Shown here: piece by piece, positions 62,771 through 64,000 of the stretch | How positions within the stretch are numbered: position 1 is the stretch's first letter | Layout: each line of letters starts with the position of its first letter | Assembly (NCBI RefSeq): GCF_000428845.1 | Contig: NZ_AUAS01000003.1 | Span: forward strand, 372,001 to 436,000 | Reading direction: 5' to 3' | From: Dyadobacter alkalitolerans DSM 23607 | GTDB taxonomy: Bacteria > Bacteroidota > Bacteroidia > Cytophagales > Spirosomataceae | DNA: 64,000 nucleotides | Notes under the pieces: generated by a model | What the model saw: the letters and a program-made list of their open reading frames with translations, nothing else | Told to the model about the DNA's origin: nothing | Databases searched by the model: none | Made by a program: the position numbers and the translations under genes

Positions 62771-64000
62771 ATGAGATTAGTTCGTTATTTCCTCTTGGTA
62801 GGAATCACATTTCTGTTTACCACAACCACTTACGCACAAAAGAAGAAAAAGAAAGAAAAGCAGGAAGACGTCAAGATCGACAAAGCGGTGGACGCAGTGG
62901 CCACCGCAGTAAAAGAGAAACTCAAAGACGACAAAAAAAAGGGTCCCAAGGCTTTTAAAGACCTCATCGACACCAGCGCGGTGAGCCAGAAAGGCATGAT
63001 TTCCGTTCACAAAATGGACGAAAAATGGTATTTCGAAATCCCTGATTCCCTGTTGGATAAAGACATTATGGCCGTAACCCGCTATGCTAAAACAGCCGCC
63101 GGCGGGGGAATTTTTGGAGGTGAAGAGGTTAACCGGCAAATGATCCGCTGGGAAAAAGGGATGGACCATAATTTATTGTTGCGCTCCGTAACAGTGGTCG
63201 TTGCGAGTCCTGACAGCACCAAACCGATTTTCCAGGCAGTAAAAAATTCAAATTCAGATCCTATTATTGGGGTTTTTGAAATAAAAGCCGTTAAAAAAGA
63301 GCCTCATGCAAAGTCGTCTGTCATTGATGTGACGGACTTTTTTAATGCTGATAATCAGGTTTTTTCATTAAGCTCGGTCAGTAAGCAGCTTTTAAAATTG
63401 AGTTCTTTTAAAAAGGAAGCTTCCTACATTGAGAAAATCCGGGCGTTTCCCATTAATACAGAAATCCGGACCGTTAAAACATTTTCTGTAACGCCTCAAC
63501 TGCTCTCTACTTCTCCTACCCCGTCCATCGGTCAATATTTACCCTCCGGGCTCGATGCCGGCGTTGTGACCATGGAAATGAACACTTCGTTAATCCTGCT
63601 TCCTGAAAAGCCGATGCGGAAAAGGATCTTCGATAGTCGGGTGGGTTATTTTGCAAACCAATATGCCATTTTCGGAGAAGAATCGCAGCGGTCTGACACC
63701 GAAGTTTTTGCCGTTAGATGGCGCTTGGAGCCCAAAAATGCAGAAGATGCAAAAAAGCAGCGCGACGGCGAATTGATTGAACCTAAAAAACCGATCGTTT
63801 ATTACATTGATCCTGCCACACCTGAAAAATGGCGGAAATATCTGAAAGCCGGAGTTGATGACTGGCAGGAAGCATTCGAAAAAGCCGGCTGGAAGAATGC
63901 CATCCGTGGAGAATACTGGCCTGAAAACGACACGACCATGAGCCTTGAAGATGCGCGCTATTCTGTGATCCGCTACTTCGCTGCCGATATTCAGAACGCT
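62771..64000 (+). CDS. Exported zinc-dependent metalloprotease, partial (DUF5118/DUF5117/DUF4953 type)
   Basis: Only the first 410 codons are in the window; the gene continues past 64000. It has a signal peptide MRLVRYFLLVGITFLFTTTT (cut after YAQ), a Lys-rich linker, a DUF5118-like domain (KGMISVHKMDEKWYFEIPDS), and DUF5117-like sequence (DKDIMAVTRYAKTAAGGG, SVIDVTDFFNADNQVF, VGYFANQYAIFG, WRLEP, YYIDPATPEKWRKYLKAGVDDWQEAFEKAGW in parts). The HExxH domain should lie downstream. Such large secreted proteases (about 800-900 aa) often accompany SusCD systems. Confidence 0.88.
   Translation, partial: MRLVRYFLLVGITFLFTTTTYAQKKKKKEKQEDVKIDKAVDAVATAVKEKLKDDKKKGPKAFKDLIDTSAVSQKGMISVHKMDEKWYFEIPDSLLDKDIMAVTRYAKTAAGGGIFGGEEVNRQMIRWEKGMDHNLLLRSVTVVVASPDSTKPIFQAVKNSNSDPIIGVFEIKAVKKEPHAKSSVIDVTDFFNADNQVFSLSSVSKQLLKLSSFKKEASYIEKIRAFPINTEIRTVKTFSVTPQLLSTSPTPSIGQYLPSGLDAGVVTMEMNTSLILLPEKPMRKRIFDSRVGYFANQYAIFGEESQRSDTEVFAVRWRLEPKNAEDAKKQRDGELIEPKKPIVYYIDPATPEKWRKYLKAGVDDWQEAFEKAGWKNAIRGEYWPENDTTMSLEDARYSVIRYFAADIQNA

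Noticed and set aside
1-64000. CRISPR arrays, rRNA, complete tRNA genes, transposases
   Set aside because: No regularly spaced direct repeats with spacers, no rRNA-like stretches, no tRNA body and no transposase motifs were found on reading both strands.

Overview
The window reads as a Bacteroidota chromosome, most likely of the Cytophagales (Dyadobacter-like, inferred from gene content; I ran no search). The evidence is two proteins with type IX secretion C-terminal sorting domains (31256-33250 and 55179-57044), TTTG-N19-TAnnTTTG promoters with weak Shine-Dalgarno sites, a DUF5606 protein, and a lineage-typical set of lipoproteins and outer-surface peptidases. 

Region 1, 1-25343, is an integrated mobile element whose left end lies outside the window. 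Its right end is a 21-nt copy of a tRNA 3' end (25323-25343), followed by what looks like the native tRNA terminator. A tyrosine integrase (23816-25141) sits 181 bp inside that border. Behind it, on the same strand, come an unknown regulator-like gene, an excisionase-like HTH gene, a large protein that looks like a replication initiator fused to a second tyrosine recombinase, and a small gene. The fusion gene carries five copies of a DNA motif in its linker. Further left is an incomplete phage module: two tandem terminase small subunits, terminase large subunit, a small protein, a tape measure protein and a tailspike-like protein. No portal, capsid or head gene is visible. Cargo includes two likely anti-phage units: an AAA15 ATPase plus RloB pair (AbiL-like) at 144-2136, and a SIR2-like protein with an altered catalytic motif plus a two-TM membrane protein at 17997-19757. 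An SRAP peptidase and many small unknown genes complete it. A satellite-like or degenerate prophage carrying defence cargo is the simplest reading.

Region 2, 25344-64000, is ordinary chromosome: a TetR regulator and a polysaccharide flippase; the MlaFE lipid-transport pair; an SDR and a ROK sugar kinase; a secreted SGNH esterase with T9SS tail; murB; a SPOR lipoprotein; gmd; a periplasmic thioredoxin; engB; DUF5606; deoC overlapping a glycosyltransferase; a KAS III-like synthase; an M1 peptidase; meaB; lipoproteins; a lipid kinase with yciH; a MacB-type permease; gamma-glutamyltransferase; a cupin; a NudK-type Nudix hydrolase; a SIMPL protein; a MarR regulator; a T9SS-exported metzincin; ppc; a Xer recombinase with rpsU; a Ppx/GppA phosphatase; and the start of a large secreted zinc metalloprotease cut by the window end.

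No rRNA, complete tRNA, CRISPR array or transposase was seen. Rho-independent terminators are frequent in the chromosomal part and rare in the element. Function assignments rest on motifs read by eye; no similarity search was possible.
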